Assembly (NCBI RefSeq): GCF_001552215.1
Contig: NZ_BCQT01000002.1
Span: forward strand, 248,001-312,000
Length of the DNA: 64,000 nucleotides
Source of the DNA: Actinomadura macra NBRC 14102
GTDB taxonomy: Bacteria > Actinomycetota > Actinomycetes > Streptosporangiales > Streptosporangiaceae
Reading direction: 5' to 3'
A model generated the notes under the pieces. That model was not told the DNA's origin. It saw nothing but the letters and a program-made list of their open reading frames with translations, and made no database searches. Position numbers and translations under genes: made by a program. Shown one piece after another: positions 29,272 through 38,463 of the stretch (position 1 is the stretch's first letter; each line of letters opens with the position of its first letter).

Positions 29272-30261
29272 TCAGCGCCGCTCTGCCAAGGCTCTGAACG
29301 TCCGCCGGTAGGCCGAAGGCGAGGTCTTCATGGCGCGGGCGAAGTGGTGCCGGAAGGTGACCGGGCTCTCGAAGCCGACCGCTGCGCCGATCTCCTCGAT
29401 GGGGGCGGCGCCGTCCTCCAGCAGCGGCAACGCCGCCATGATCCGCTGGGTGAGCACCCAGCGGAGCGGGCTCGTCCCGGTCTGCCGGTTGAAGTGGCGG
29501 ATGAACGTGCGGGGCGCGAGGTGGGCCTCGCGGGCCAGGACGGCGACGGTGATCGGCTCGGCGAGGTGGGCGAGCGCCCAGGTCATGGCCCGCCCGATCG
29601 CGTCGTCCGCCGGGGGGACGGCGCCCACCGCCGCCTCCACGAACTGTGCCTGCCCGCCCTCGCGGTGCGGGGGGACGACCAGCCGTCGCGCCACCGCGTT
29701 CGCGATGCGGGCGCCGTGGTCCTTGCGGACGAGGTGCAGGCACATGTCGAGCCCGGCGGCGCTTCCCGCCCCGGTGAGGACGTCGTCGCCGTCCACGTAC
29801 AGCACATCGGCTCGGACGCGGATCTTCGGGTGGCGGCGCCTGAGCAGGTCCGCGTACAGCCAGTGGGTGGTGGCCTCGCGTCCGTCCAGGAGCCCGGCCG
29901 CCGCGAGCGCGAACGCGCCCGAGCAGATGGACACGATCCGCGCGCCGCGTCCGCGTGCCCGCTGGAGTGCCGTGACGACCTCGGACGGCGGGGCTTCCAG
30001 GACGTCGGGGACCCCGACCACCATCACCGTGTCGGCGGACGCGAAGACGTCGAGGTCGTGCTCGATGGTCATCGTGAACCCGCCGACCGCCCGTATCGGG
30101 CCGCGTTCGGGCGAGCAGACCCATAGGTCGTACCAGGGGACGTCCAGTTCCGGACGAGGGAGCCCGAACACTTCGACGACCGAGCCGAGCTCGAACGGCG
30201 CCATGCCGTCGAGTGCCAGCACGGAAACGGTATGCCGGCGGGCGGGGGAATCCACGAACAT
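29272..30261 (-). CDS. GlxA-type AraC regulator (DJ-1/PfpI domain plus HTH)
   Basis: A 329-residue transcriptional regulator. Residues about 10–185 form a DJ-1/PfpI-like domain with the nucleophile elbow VSICSGAFALAAAG. The C-terminal part is an AraC double helix-turn-helix (ITVAVLAREAHLAPRTFIRHF, then IEEIGAAVGFESPVTFRHHF). Such GlxA-like proteins sense small metabolites. It is divergent from the rhodanese gene with about 95 bases between the starts, so it probably controls that gene and itself. Confidence 0.9.
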   Translation of the reverse strand: MFVDSPARRHTVSVLALDGMAPFELGSVVEVFGLPRPELDVPWYDLWVCSPERGPIRAVGGFTMTIEHDLDVFASADTVMVVGVPDVLEAPPSEVVTALQRARGRGARIVSICSGAFALAAAGLLDGREATTHWLYADLLRRRHPKIRVRADVLYVDGDDVLTGAGSAAGLDMCLHLVRKDHGARIANAVARRLVVPPHREGGQAQFVEAAVGAVPPADDAIGRAMTWALAHLAEPITVAVLAREAHLAPRTFIRHFNRQTGTSPLRWVLTQRIMAALPLLEDGAAPIEEIGAAVGFESPVTFRHHFARAMKTSPSAYRRTFRALAERR

Positions 30262-30356
30262 GGCGTGATCTTATCGATGAGCGGCGATCGTGCCACTGTT
30301 GGTCGAGGGTGTCCCGCTCGCAGGATCGAGGAGTCCGAATCGAGGGAGCAGTGAAA

Positions 30357-30806
30357 ATGACCACAGCCAGCCAGTCCGCGTCCGAGGCCGTTCGGCACTT
30401 CTCCGCCCGGTTGTCGTTCGAGACGGACGTCTCCGACGTCGCCGCCGATCTCGCCGCCGGGATGGAGAACATCGTGGTCATCGACTCGCGAAGTCTCGAC
30501 AGCTGGGAACAGGGGCATGTCGTGGGGGCCGTTCACCTGCCGACACGGGAGATCGCCGAGCGCGCCGAGACCGTGGTGCCGCCCGACGCGAAGGTGATCG
30601 TCTACTGCTGGGGGCCGGGCTGTAACGGTGCGACGAGGGCCGCGCTGGAGTTCGCGAGGCTGGGCCGTCCGGTCAAGGAGATGATCGGCGGGTTCGAATA
30701 CTGGGTGCGCGAAGGCTTTCCCGTGGAGGCCGGCGATGGTATGGTCACGCAGCGTTGCCCCGACCCGCTGACCGCGCCCTTGAGCGGCGCGTCCTGCGAC
30801 TGCTGA
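30357..30806 (+). CDS. Rhodanese-like sulfurtransferase
   Basis: A 149-residue single rhodanese domain. The active cysteine is about residue 84 in the loop YCWGPGCNGATRAA, and the substrate-side core has VVIDSRSLDSWEQGHVVGAVHLP. It moves sulfane sulfur to thiophilic acceptors. The ATG at 30357 follows AGGGAG by eight bases. The C-terminus ends SCDC. The divergent GlxA-type regulator probably governs it. Confidence 0.85.
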   Translation: MTTASQSASEAVRHFSARLSFETDVSDVAADLAAGMENIVVIDSRSLDSWEQGHVVGAVHLPTREIAERAETVVPPDAKVIVYCWGPGCNGATRAALEFARLGRPVKEMIGGFEYWVREGFPVEAGDGMVTQRCPDPLTAPLSGASCDC

Positions 30807-30858
30807 CCGGGGGAACAGGGGCGGATGGGGCAGAAGATGGGCCTGAACTGAAGAGAGA

Positions 30859-30892
30859 CGTCCGGGACGGGGCATAAGGAGGTACCCGGACG
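30859..30892 (+). promoter_or_regulatory. Inverted repeat with an orphan Shine–Dalgarno in the helicase leader
   Basis: CGTCCGGG (30859–30866) pairs perfectly with CCCGGACG (30885–30892). The 18-base loop ends with a consensus AAGGAGGT (30877–30884), but no start codon lies at a usable distance. It sits about 120 bases before the DEAD-box helicase GTG and could be a leader element. Helicase mRNAs of this type often have long regulated leaders; control here is inferred. Confidence 0.4.
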
Positions 30893-31010
30893 ACGTTAGA
30901 CTTAACGAATCACTCTTCGACGCCCCCATGGCGTCAGGCTCGTCCTTGCAGCCCACTGATCACTCATCGTGGTGCCTCCCGAGACGTGCCCCCCTCTCGG
31001 AAGGTATTGC

Positions 31011-32561
31011 GTGACCACAGCTGCTGCTGCACAGAACCCCTCTACCGACATGCCCGTGACCCCGGGCGAGGACGAGCGGGTTCCCACCTTCGCCGAACTG
31101 GGCCTCCCCCCGGCGCTGGTGTCCGCCCTGTCCCGCCAGGGCATCGAGGCCCCGTTCCCCATCCAGGCTGCCGCGATCCCCGACATCATGGCGGGCTGCG
31201 ACGTCCTCGGCCGGGGCAAGACCGGCTCTGGCAAGACCCTCGCCTTCGGCCTCCCGCTGCTCGCCCGGCTGGCGGGCCGCAAGGCCGCGCCCAAGCGTCC
31301 GCTGGCCCTGATCCTCGTGCCGACCCGCGAGCTGGCCCAGCAGGTGCAGACCAACCTGGAGCCGCTCGGACGCGGCGTCGGGCTGCGGTTCAAGACCGTC
31401 ATCGGCCAGACCTCGATGTTCAAGCAGATCGACGCGCTGCGTCGCGGTGTCGAGATCCTGGTCGCGACGCCGGGCCGGCTCAAGGACCTGATGCGGCAGG
31501 GCGCCTGCGACCTGTCCGACATCGAGATCGCGGTGCTGGACGAGGCCGACCACATGGCCGACATGGGCTTCCTGCCCGATGTCACCGACATCCTCGACCA
31601 GGCCAAGACCGGCGGGCAGCGGCTGCTGTTCTCCGCCACCCTGGACAAGGACGTCGACGTCCTCGTCAAGCGGTACCTGGACGGCCCGGTCACGCACGCC
31701 ATCGGCCCGGTCGACGAGTCCGTCGACACGATGGAACACCACCTGCTGCTGGTGGCGCCCAAGGAGAAGAGCGCCATCACCGCCGAGATCGCCAACCGTG
31801 AGGGCCGGACGATCCTGTTCGCCCGCACCAAGCACGGTGTCGACCGGCTCGCCAAGCAGCTCGTCCAGGTCGGGGTCCGCGCCGCGGGCCTGCACGGAGG
31901 CAAGAGCCAGGGCCTGCGCACCCGCACGCTCGCCGAGTTCCGCGAGGGCACGATCAGCGTGCTCGTCGCCACCGACGTCGCCGCCCGCGGCATCCACGTG
32001 GACGACGTCAGCCTGGTCATGCACGTCGACCCGCCGGCCGACCACAAGGACTACATGCACCGTGCCGGGCGGACGGCGCGCGCCGGTGAGCGCGGCACGG
32101 TCGTCACGCTCGTCCTGCCGCACCAGGTCCGCTCCACCTCCGCCATGACCCGCCGGGCGGGCATCAACGCGCCCCGGGTCAAGGTGACCAGCGGCGACGC
32201 GGAGCTGGTCAAGCTGACCGGCGCCCGCATGCCGTCCGGCATCCCGATCGAGGGCCCGATCATTCCCGAGCGTCCCCGCCGCGAGGGCGGCCGGGGCCGG
32301 CAGGGCGGGCGGCGCGGCCGCGGCTTCGGCGGCGGTGGACGCGGTCCCCGCTCCTTCGACCGGCAGGACGGCGGCCAGCGTCGCGAGGGCGGCTCCTTTG
32401 AGGGCGGGCACGGTGAGCACCGCGGCTCGTACTCGGGTGGTGAGCGCCGCGGTGGCGGCCCGCGCACCGGCGGCTCCTCGCACGGGAACCGGCGTGGCGG
32501 CTCGTACGGCGGTGGCAAGCGCCGTGAGGGCGGCGACCGTTGGACGGCACGCTCCAACTGA
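31011..32561 (+). CDS. DEAD-box ATP-dependent RNA helicase
   Basis: A 516-residue RNA helicase with all core motifs: Q-motif region (FAELGLPPALVSAL with PFPIQ), motif I GKTGSGKT, Ia VPTRELAQQ, Ib TPGRL, motif II DEAD, motif III SAT, motif V ATDVAARGIHV and motif VI HRAGRTARAG. The C-terminal 110 residues are an RGG-rich tail (GGRRGRGFGGGGRGP and similar) that binds RNA nonspecifically. The GTG at 31011 has GGAAGG upstream. It resembles RhlE/DeaD-type helicases used in cold adaptation and ribosome assembly. Confidence 0.92.
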   Translation: MTTAAAAQNPSTDMPVTPGEDERVPTFAELGLPPALVSALSRQGIEAPFPIQAAAIPDIMAGCDVLGRGKTGSGKTLAFGLPLLARLAGRKAAPKRPLALILVPTRELAQQVQTNLEPLGRGVGLRFKTVIGQTSMFKQIDALRRGVEILVATPGRLKDLMRQGACDLSDIEIAVLDEADHMADMGFLPDVTDILDQAKTGGQRLLFSATLDKDVDVLVKRYLDGPVTHAIGPVDESVDTMEHHLLLVAPKEKSAITAEIANREGRTILFARTKHGVDRLAKQLVQVGVRAAGLHGGKSQGLRTRTLAEFREGTISVLVATDVAARGIHVDDVSLVMHVDPPADHKDYMHRAGRTARAGERGTVVTLVLPHQVRSTSAMTRRAGINAPRVKVTSGDAELVKLTGARMPSGIPIEGPIIPERPRREGGRGRQGGRRGRGFGGGGRGPRSFDRQDGGQRREGGSFEGGHGEHRGSYSGGERRGGGPRTGGSSHGNRRGGSYGGGKRREGGDRWTARSN

Positions 32562-32676
32562 CGCACGCTTCCGCTGACTGACGCTCCGGCTGACGGAGAC
32601 GCGAAGGGCTCGGCTGTGAGGCCGGGCCCTTCCGCATGTCACGGCCGGGTCCGGCCCAGGTGCGGCTCGCGTGGGG

Positions 32677-33456
32677 TCAGCCGGCCTCTTCGCGAAGTTT
32701 GTCCTGAAGGATCTGGAGGCCCTCCAGCCCGTCGACGGACAGCGCCGCGAGCTCGTCCAGCGACATCAGGGGTCCGGTGCGCAGCGGCGGCTGCCAGCCG
32801 TTCTCCTCGTCGTGGCTGCGCAGGACCTTGGCGGGCACGCCGCCGATGACCGCGTGGTCGGGGAACTCGCCGCGGACGACGGCACCGCCCGCGACCGCGA
32901 CGTTCCGGCCGAGGCGGGTCCCCGGGAGGATGATCGCGCCGGTGCCGATCCAGCAGCCGTCGCCGATCACGACCGGGTTGTTCTCCGGCCACTGCCGTCC
33001 GATGGGGGTGTCCAGATCGCCATAGGTGTGATTCTGGTCGGTGATGTAGACGTTCGGTCCGGTAAAGACGTGATCGCCGATCTCGATCGAGCGGTGTCCG
33101 ACGATGTGGGTCCCCCGCCCGATCGAGCAGCTCCCGCCGATCCGCACGATGACGTCCGGGCCGAGGTCGAGCCCCGGGACGAACCCGGCGGAGATCGTGA
33201 CGTGCGTCCCGACGAGGGTGTGGTCGCCGATCGAGATCCACGGCTCGCCGTAGACGGCCCCTACCGGGAAGCCGATGCACGCGCCTTCGCCGAGGTAGGC
33301 GAACCTGCGACGGCCGTGCGTGTGCGGAGTGATCTCGCCGTGCCGCTGGACCCACTCCCAGGCTTGGTGCACGGCCGTGTGCACGCCCTGGCGCGCCCGA
33401 TCCTTGACCCGGGCGGCAAGCACCTGCCGTAGCGATGGGCGCGGTTTCGGCGACAT
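32677..33456 (-). CDS. Acyltransferase with left-handed beta-helix (hexapeptide repeats)
   Basis: A 259-residue enzyme of the LbH acetyltransferase type. Hexapeptide-like repeats run from about residue 70 (GEGACIGFPVGAVYGEPWIS) to residue 200 (IGTGAIILPGTRLGRNVAVA). The catalytic His region NHTYGDLDTPIGRQ and the end motif VIGGVPAKVLR match WbbJ/NodL/maltose O-acetyltransferase relatives. The ATG at 33456 gives MSPKPRPSLRQVLAARVKD. The ribosome site is weak, so an upstream GTG at 33465 is possible. The acceptor sugar or lipid is unknown. Confidence 0.85.
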   Translation of the reverse strand: MSPKPRPSLRQVLAARVKDRARQGVHTAVHQAWEWVQRHGEITPHTHGRRRFAYLGEGACIGFPVGAVYGEPWISIGDHTLVGTHVTISAGFVPGLDLGPDVIVRIGGSCSIGRGTHIVGHRSIEIGDHVFTGPNVYITDQNHTYGDLDTPIGRQWPENNPVVIGDGCWIGTGAIILPGTRLGRNVAVAGGAVVRGEFPDHAVIGGVPAKVLRSHDEENGWQPPLRTGPLMSLDELAALSVDGLEGLQILQDKLREEAG

Positions 33457-33565
33457 GGCGTTCACCGTACCGGTTGGTAAGAAGCCCGGACACGCAGGGT
33501 TGGGATGCCGTACGGCCACTTCGGGCCCAGCCTGCCGGGCTTGTTCGTCTCTGTTCGTCCCTGGC

Positions 33566-34354
33566 CTATCGTCCGGCGTATACGGGCTCGCGGCCTTCGT
33601 GGAGCGCGCTGAGCCGTTCCGCGAAGTCCTCTGTTGCCAGCAAACGGTGGAGTGTCGGCAGCAGGTCGGCGTAGACGTGCTGGGCATGGCCCTCCCACGC
33701 CCGGCGGCCGAGCCTGAGTGTCTCGCGGAGTGCGAGCGGAGGATGCGAGGCGATCCTTTCCGCGATCTCGATGGCCTTCGGAAGCTGCTCCCCCGGCGCG
33801 ACGACTTCCTGGACGAGCCCGAGGCGGAGAGCCTCCTCAGCCGTCCAGTGCTCACCGGTGAGGATCCAGCGCATGGCGTTCGCCCAGCCCACCTCCAGCG
33901 GCATGCGGATTCCGCCGCCTCCGGCGGGTGTGGTGCCCCGGCCGGCCTCGCCTTGGCCGAAGAGTGTGCCGGCCGCGGCGATCCGGATGTCGGCGGCCAG
34001 CATGAGTTCGTGGGCCATGGCGCCGACCTGTCCCTGAACGGCGACGACCAGGGGCTTGGACAGGCGCGTCGTCGTCCCGAAGGGGTTGACGATGCCGGGG
34101 CCGTCGGTGCTGAAGGTCCGGTCCTTGAGGACGGGGAGAAAGCTCTGGGGATCGAGGCCGACGGAGAAGTCGGGGCCCGAGGCGTGGAGGACGACGGTGA
34201 CGACGGAATCGTCGTTGTCGGCTCGGTGGTACGCCTCGCCGAGGGCCCGGAGCGTCGGGGGATCGATGGCGTTGGAACTGCCCGGCCGGTCCAGCCGGAT
34301 CAGCGCCAGCTTGCCCCGCCGCTCGTAGTGGACGGTCCCTTCGTCTGCGGTCAT
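33566..34354 (-). CDS. Enoyl-CoA hydratase/isomerase family protein
   Basis: A 262-residue crotonase-fold protein. The oxyanion-hole segments are HASGPDFSVGLD and the second hole GGGGIRMPLEVGWANAMRWI. The catalytic glutamates cannot be fixed: GEAGRGTTPAGGGG appears where a Glu-containing stretch is common, so the reaction is uncertain. It is the last gene of a probable operon after an amidase (38 bases) and the ABC-importer block. It may process an acyl-CoA made from the imported amide. Confidence 0.85.
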   Translation of the reverse strand: MTADEGTVHYERRGKLALIRLDRPGSSNAIDPPTLRALGEAYHRADNDDSVVTVVLHASGPDFSVGLDPQSFLPVLKDRTFSTDGPGIVNPFGTTTRLSKPLVVAVQGQVGAMAHELMLAADIRIAAAGTLFGQGEAGRGTTPAGGGGIRMPLEVGWANAMRWILTGEHWTAEEALRLGLVQEVVAPGEQLPKAIEIAERIASHPPLALRETLRLGRRAWEGHAQHVYADLLPTLHRLLATEDFAERLSALHEGREPVYAGR

Positions 34355-34392
34355 GAGTCAGTCCAGTCCTGGTGGTGGGTGGTGCCGCCGTG

Positions 34393-35802
34393 TCAGAGCG
34401 GAGGACGGGGGATCGGCGCAAGCGCGCCCTCGATCGCCTCGCCGATGGCCAGCAAACGCCCGTCGGACGAGGCGGGGCCGACGATCTCAAGGCCGATCGG
34501 CAGGCCGTCGGCGGACATCCCGGACGGGATCGACAGGCACGGGATCCCCGCGATGCTCGACGGGTTCGTGTTCCGGATGTAGGTGAGGAAGGTGTCGACG
34601 CCGCGGCCGTTCAGCTCGACGGTGCCGTCCTCGCCCGGGGCTTGGTGCGGACGGGCCGGCAGCGGCGTGGTCGGGACGACGATGGCGCTCACGTCGTGGT
34701 CGGCGAAGTAGGCGGCGTAGGCCGCCTGCAGTGCGGGACGGTGGACGGCGATGACCGCGCGATAGTCGGCCGCGGAGAACCGGTCCTCGGCCGCGACGGC
34801 TTGGAGTGTCGCCCGGACGGCGGGACTGGCGACCTGGTCCACGATGTCGAGCAGCGTCAGGGGGGCCTTGTGCTGGTAGAGATAGGCCGATATCTCCCGG
34901 CCCACCTCGTACAGCACCACGGGAAGGTCGGCCGACTCGGTGAGCCGTCCGATGTGGGGAATGTCCTGCTCGACCAGGACGGCGCCGCGAGCGGCGAGCT
35001 CGGCCAGCGCACGTTCGGTCGCCGTGGCGACGTCCGGGTCCAGGTCCTCGTAGAAGTAGCCGGACGGCACACCGATGCGCAGCCCGGCCAGACCGATGGT
35101 CGGGCCGTGGTCGGTGCCGAGCGGGGCGCAGATGTCGTCGATGAGACGGACGTCCGCCACGGAGCGGGCGAGCGGGCCGACCGTGTCCCGGGTGGAGGAG
35201 ATCGGGATGACCCCGCGCTGGTCGTAGCGTCCGTTCGTGGGCCGGAATCCGACGCAGCCGCACAGGGCCGCCGGAATGCGGCAGGAGCCGCCGGTGTCGG
35301 CGCCGAGCGCGACGGGTACGAGCCCGGCGCCGACGCCCGCGGCGGTTCCGCCGCTGCTGCCGCCGGGAATGTGGCCGACGTTGTAGGGATTGCCCACGGC
35401 TCCGAAGGCGGGGTTGTTGCCCGTCATGCCGAACGACAGCTCTCCCAGCATCTGTTTGCCCATGAGGGTGCCGCCCGCGTCGAGGAGCCGTTGCGCGATC
35501 GGCGCGTTGCGCTCCGGCCGCCAGCCACGCAGGGCCGGTGTCGTCGCCGTCGTCGGAAGGTCCGCCGTGTCGATGATGTCCTTCAGTGCGAAGGGGAGGC
35601 CGTGGAGCGGCCCGTCCGGTCGCGGAGCGTTCCCGAGCGAGCGCCAGATGAGGTCGGGCTCGTGCGAGACGTAGGTGTTCAGGTGCGCCAGCCGCCTCGT
35701 CCGCTCGATCAGCGCTTCGACGTACTCGGCGAGCTTCAGCTCGCCCTTGCGCAGACGGCGGACGGCTTCGACGGCCGAGAGCCAGTGCAGTTCTTCCGGC
35801 AT
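34393..35802 (-). CDS. Amidase (amidase-signature family)
   Basis: A 469-residue hydrolase of the Ser–cisSer–Lys class, which hydrolyses C–N amide bonds. The catalytic Lys is in GLPFALKDIIDTADLPTTA near residue 80. The signature runs PGGSSGGTAAGVGAGLVPVA, then GADTGGSCRIPAALCGCVGF. The C-terminal block GIPCLSIPSGMSADGLPIGL is also typical. The ATG at 35802 gives MPEELHWLSAVEAVRRL; upstream codons in this frame have no homology. It starts 11 bases after the reductase gene ends and is probably part of that operon. Confidence 0.92.
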   Translation of the reverse strand: MPEELHWLSAVEAVRRLRKGELKLAEYVEALIERTRRLAHLNTYVSHEPDLIWRSLGNAPRPDGPLHGLPFALKDIIDTADLPTTATTPALRGWRPERNAPIAQRLLDAGGTLMGKQMLGELSFGMTGNNPAFGAVGNPYNVGHIPGGSSGGTAAGVGAGLVPVALGADTGGSCRIPAALCGCVGFRPTNGRYDQRGVIPISSTRDTVGPLARSVADVRLIDDICAPLGTDHGPTIGLAGLRIGVPSGYFYEDLDPDVATATERALAELAARGAVLVEQDIPHIGRLTESADLPVVLYEVGREISAYLYQHKAPLTLLDIVDQVASPAVRATLQAVAAEDRFSAADYRAVIAVHRPALQAAYAAYFADHDVSAIVVPTTPLPARPHQAPGEDGTVELNGRGVDTFLTYIRNTNPSSIAGIPCLSIPSGMSADGLPIGLEIVGPASSDGRLLAIGEAIEGALAPIPRPPL

Positions 35803-35813
35803 TTGCGTTTGTC

Positions 35814-36452
35814 CTAGTGAGCGATGGTGAGGGAGAACGGGATCATGCCATGCCGGCGCAGCAGGGCCGGTACCAGCAGCATGACCGCTTCCGGTCCCCG
35901 CGCGGTGGTGACATCCCCCAGGTCCTGGATCCATTCGGCGGGCCAGCCGAGGTCGGCGAGCAGCAGCGTGACGGTGTCCTTGGCGGCGCCGTCGTTGCCG
36001 GACAGGAACGCGGTCGGCGGGATCTTGAGACCGCGGGGATCCGCCATGACGGTGAAGATCATGGTGTTGAGGGTCTTGACGACCGCGGTGTCCGGCAACG
36101 CCGCTTGCAGGTGTTCGGCAAGGCTGTCGTTGGGGTAGCGGAGGTTTCCCGGCATCCCGTCCGGCCCTCGCTCCGTGGCGTTGGAGACGTCGATAAGGAT
36201 CTTTCCCGCGAGCGCGCTGCGCAGTGCGCTCAGCCGTTCCAGCGAGCTGTCACCGGGTGTCGCGTTGACGATCACCGTGGCCGACTCCGCGGCGGTCGCG
36301 GTGTCCGCGACGGCCACGGGCGTGCCGGCCCAGGTGGCCGAGATGTCGGCGGCGTTCCTGCTGCCGATGGTGACCTGGTGACCCGAGTCCGCGAGCTTGG
36401 CGGCCAGGACGCCGCCGACGCGTCCGGAGCCGAGAATGGCGATGTTCGTCAA
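35814..36452 (-). CDS. NADPH-dependent F420 reductase-like (NAD(P)-binding) protein
   Basis: A 212-residue protein with the fold of F420H2:NADP oxidoreductase: the Rossmann motif GSGRVGGVLAAKLADSGHQV near its start, the NADP-binding IGSRN, and the long helix AVVKTLNTMIFTVMADPRG. The TTG at 36452 is the start because AAGGAG lies six bases upstream. It overlaps the binding-protein gene by four bases, so translation is coupled. An alternative is a member of the wider 6PGDH-like NADP-binding family that does not use F420. Confidence 0.82.
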   Translation of the reverse strand: MTNIAILGSGRVGGVLAAKLADSGHQVTIGSRNAADISATWAGTPVAVADTATAAESATVIVNATPGDSSLERLSALRSALAGKILIDVSNATERGPDGMPGNLRYPNDSLAEHLQAALPDTAVVKTLNTMIFTVMADPRGLKIPPTAFLSGNDGAAKDTVTLLLADLGWPAEWIQDLGDVTTARGPEAVMLLVPALLRRHGMIPFSLTIAH

Positions 36453-37564
36453 GGTGCGCTCCTTGTGGTGGGTTGGGCCGGCCACTGGTCCGCCTTGGCC
36501 AGCGTGGCCTTCCGGTCGAAGTTGTTGATCTTCTGCACGACGTCCGTGACGAGGAAGGTTCCGAGGTCCACGGAGTCGCTGATCACCCCGGCTTCGCGGA
36601 GGAGCCGCTGGGCGTTGCCCCACCGGTCCGCCTTCACCTCGCCGAAGCGTTTCCCGTCGAAGGGAGTGAGGGTCGTGGACAGCTCCTTGAGCAGGCCCCG
36701 GGCCTTCTCGGGCTCGCTCCACTCCTCCGGCGCCACCTTTCGCGCCGCCGTCTCCGCCGTCCGGGGACGTTGAAGGCCCACGAACGTCGCCCGCGCGAGA
36801 GCCCGGAAGAACCTCACCAGAACGTCGCTCTTTTGCAGCGTGTGGGCTCGCACGAGGTAGCCGCCGACCGGAAGACCCTCAAGATCGCTGGGCGTGACGT
36901 CCCGGACCGGCAGTCCGGCCTCGTCGAAGGCGAAGAAGTCGGTGAGGGTCCCCGCGTAGGCCGCGATGCGTCCGGACTCCAGCGTCCGCGCCACGGAGGG
37001 GCTGCCGGGCCCGACCACGGTCGTGTCGACGTCGTCGATGGTCAGCCCGACCTTCTTCAGGACGGCGGTGAGATAGGCGCGATCCTGGTCGGGCGAGGCG
37101 AGGCCGATGTTCCTGCCCTTGAGGTCGGCGGCTCCTTTTATCCCGCTGCCTTCCGGGACGACCAGACCGACCAGGAAGCCGTTGCCACCGGTCCGCTCGT
37201 CATAGGGCATGCGCAGGTCGTCCGTCTTGAGCGCCGCCGTGATCGCGTCGGTCGCCGCGACGAGCCCGATGTCCGCCTTGCCGCTCTGCACGAGGCCGGC
37301 GATCGGAATGTTGTCGGTCACCGGGGCGAGCTTCACCTCGATGCCCTCGTCCTCGAAGAAGCCGAGTTGTCGGGCGAGGACCTCGTTGAAGGTGAAGAGC
37401 GAGTTCGGTGCCGGGGTGGCGAGTGTGAGCCTTCCGTTCGCGCCGTCCGAGGTCTTGCCTCCACCACCGCAGGCGGACACCGAGGTGGCCAGCACCGTGG
37501 TCAGACCGGCGGCGATCAGGATGCCGGTCAGTCGTCCGCGTCGTCCGGGCCGCGATCCCCTCAT
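36449..37564 (-). CDS. ABC transporter substrate-binding lipoprotein (SsuA/THI5-like)
   Basis: A 371-residue periplasmic-type receptor anchored by lipid. The signal peptide ends in the lipobox SVSACGGG. The fold of the NMT1/THI5-like group shows in LARQLGFFEDEGIEVKL, GLVQSGKADIGLVAATDAIT and GRNIGLASPDQDRAYL. This group brings in sulfonates, taurine, nitrate or pyrimidine precursors; the ligand here is unknown. The linked amidases suggest an amide-bearing substrate. It overlaps the permease start by four bases and its stop overlaps the reductase start. Confidence 0.9.
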   Translation of the reverse strand: MRGSRPGRRGRLTGILIAAGLTTVLATSVSACGGGGKTSDGANGRLTLATPAPNSLFTFNEVLARQLGFFEDEGIEVKLAPVTDNIPIAGLVQSGKADIGLVAATDAITAALKTDDLRMPYDERTGGNGFLVGLVVPEGSGIKGAADLKGRNIGLASPDQDRAYLTAVLKKVGLTIDDVDTTVVGPGSPSVARTLESGRIAAYAGTLTDFFAFDEAGLPVRDVTPSDLEGLPVGGYLVRAHTLQKSDVLVRFFRALARATFVGLQRPRTAETAARKVAPEEWSEPEKARGLLKELSTTLTPFDGKRFGEVKADRWGNAQRLLREAGVISDSVDLGTFLVTDVVQKINNFDRKATLAKADQWPAQPTTRSAP

Positions 37565-38463
37565 GAGACGTTCTCCTCCGAAGTGGCCGGCAGGGCGGAT
37601 GCCGATGGCCGCGGTGCCCCGAACTCGGCCCGGACCGTCGAGAGGCGCCGCCGGACGCGCCTTTCCCGGCGCTTCGTCCTGGACGGCAGGAGGCCCGCGT
37701 GACGCCAGAAGACGACGGTGCGGTCGGCGTAGCCGATGGCGCCGTAGAGCAGGAGCCCCATCACGGTCAGCACCACGACGACGGCGAAGGCGTCGTCCTG
37801 GTTCAGCTGGGAGCTGTACCGCTGGACGAGGAACCCGAGCCCCTTCTGTGCCGAGACGACCTCGGCGACGACCGCGCCGGCCAGGGCCAGGGTGAGACCG
37901 ATCCGCAGCCCAGCGAAGATCATCGGCGCGGCGGTGGGGAGCAGCAGGTGCACGAAGGTCCGCTTCTTGCCGGCCCCCAGCGACCGGAAGAGCTCCTCCG
38001 CGTCGGGGTCGGGGGCGAGCAGGCCGGTGAGCGAGTTCACGAAGATCGGGAAGAAGGAGATCAACCCGGCGATGACGATCTTCGAGGTGTAACCGAAACC
38101 GAAGGCCGAGATCAGGATCGGCACGATCGACAGCATCGGCAGGACCTGGAGCGTGACCGCGTACGGGTAGATCATCTGCCTGATCAGGACGGACGACCCC
38201 GCGGCCAGGGCCAGGCCGACGCCCAGCGCCGCGGCCAGGCCGAACCCGGCGAGGGTCTCGTAGAGGGTCGCGACCAGGTGCTCCCAGACGAGACCGGTGG
38301 ACAAGAGGTCGGCTGTCGCGGTCACGACGGCGACCGGGCGGGGCAGGATCAGCTCGCTGACCCAGCCCTGGGTGTGCGCCAGGTCCCAGACGACCAGGAC
38401 GACAACGAAAAGGGCGATCGGTGCGACCACTCGGCCGCGTCCGGTGGGCATCGGCCGGGTCAT
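37561..38463 (-). CDS. ABC transporter permease (SsuC/TauC-like)
   Basis: A 300-residue inner-membrane permease. Five or six hydrophobic helices are seen (VVAPIALFVVVLVVW at the start, LTVMGLLLYGAIGYA near the end). The ATPase-contacting EAA loop reads EELFRSLGAGKKRTFVHLLLP. The C-terminal 45 residues are a basic cytoplasmic tail longer than usual. Its start overlaps the ATPase stop by four bases and its stop overlaps the binding-protein start by four, so the three proteins are made in a coupled way. Confidence 0.9.
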   Translation of the reverse strand: MTRPMPTGRGRVVAPIALFVVVLVVWDLAHTQGWVSELILPRPVAVVTATADLLSTGLVWEHLVATLYETLAGFGLAAALGVGLALAAGSSVLIRQMIYPYAVTLQVLPMLSIVPILISAFGFGYTSKIVIAGLISFFPIFVNSLTGLLAPDPDAEELFRSLGAGKKRTFVHLLLPTAAPMIFAGLRIGLTLALAGAVVAEVVSAQKGLGFLVQRYSSQLNQDDAFAVVVVLTVMGLLLYGAIGYADRTVVFWRHAGLLPSRTKRRERRVRRRLSTVRAEFGAPRPSASALPATSEENVS

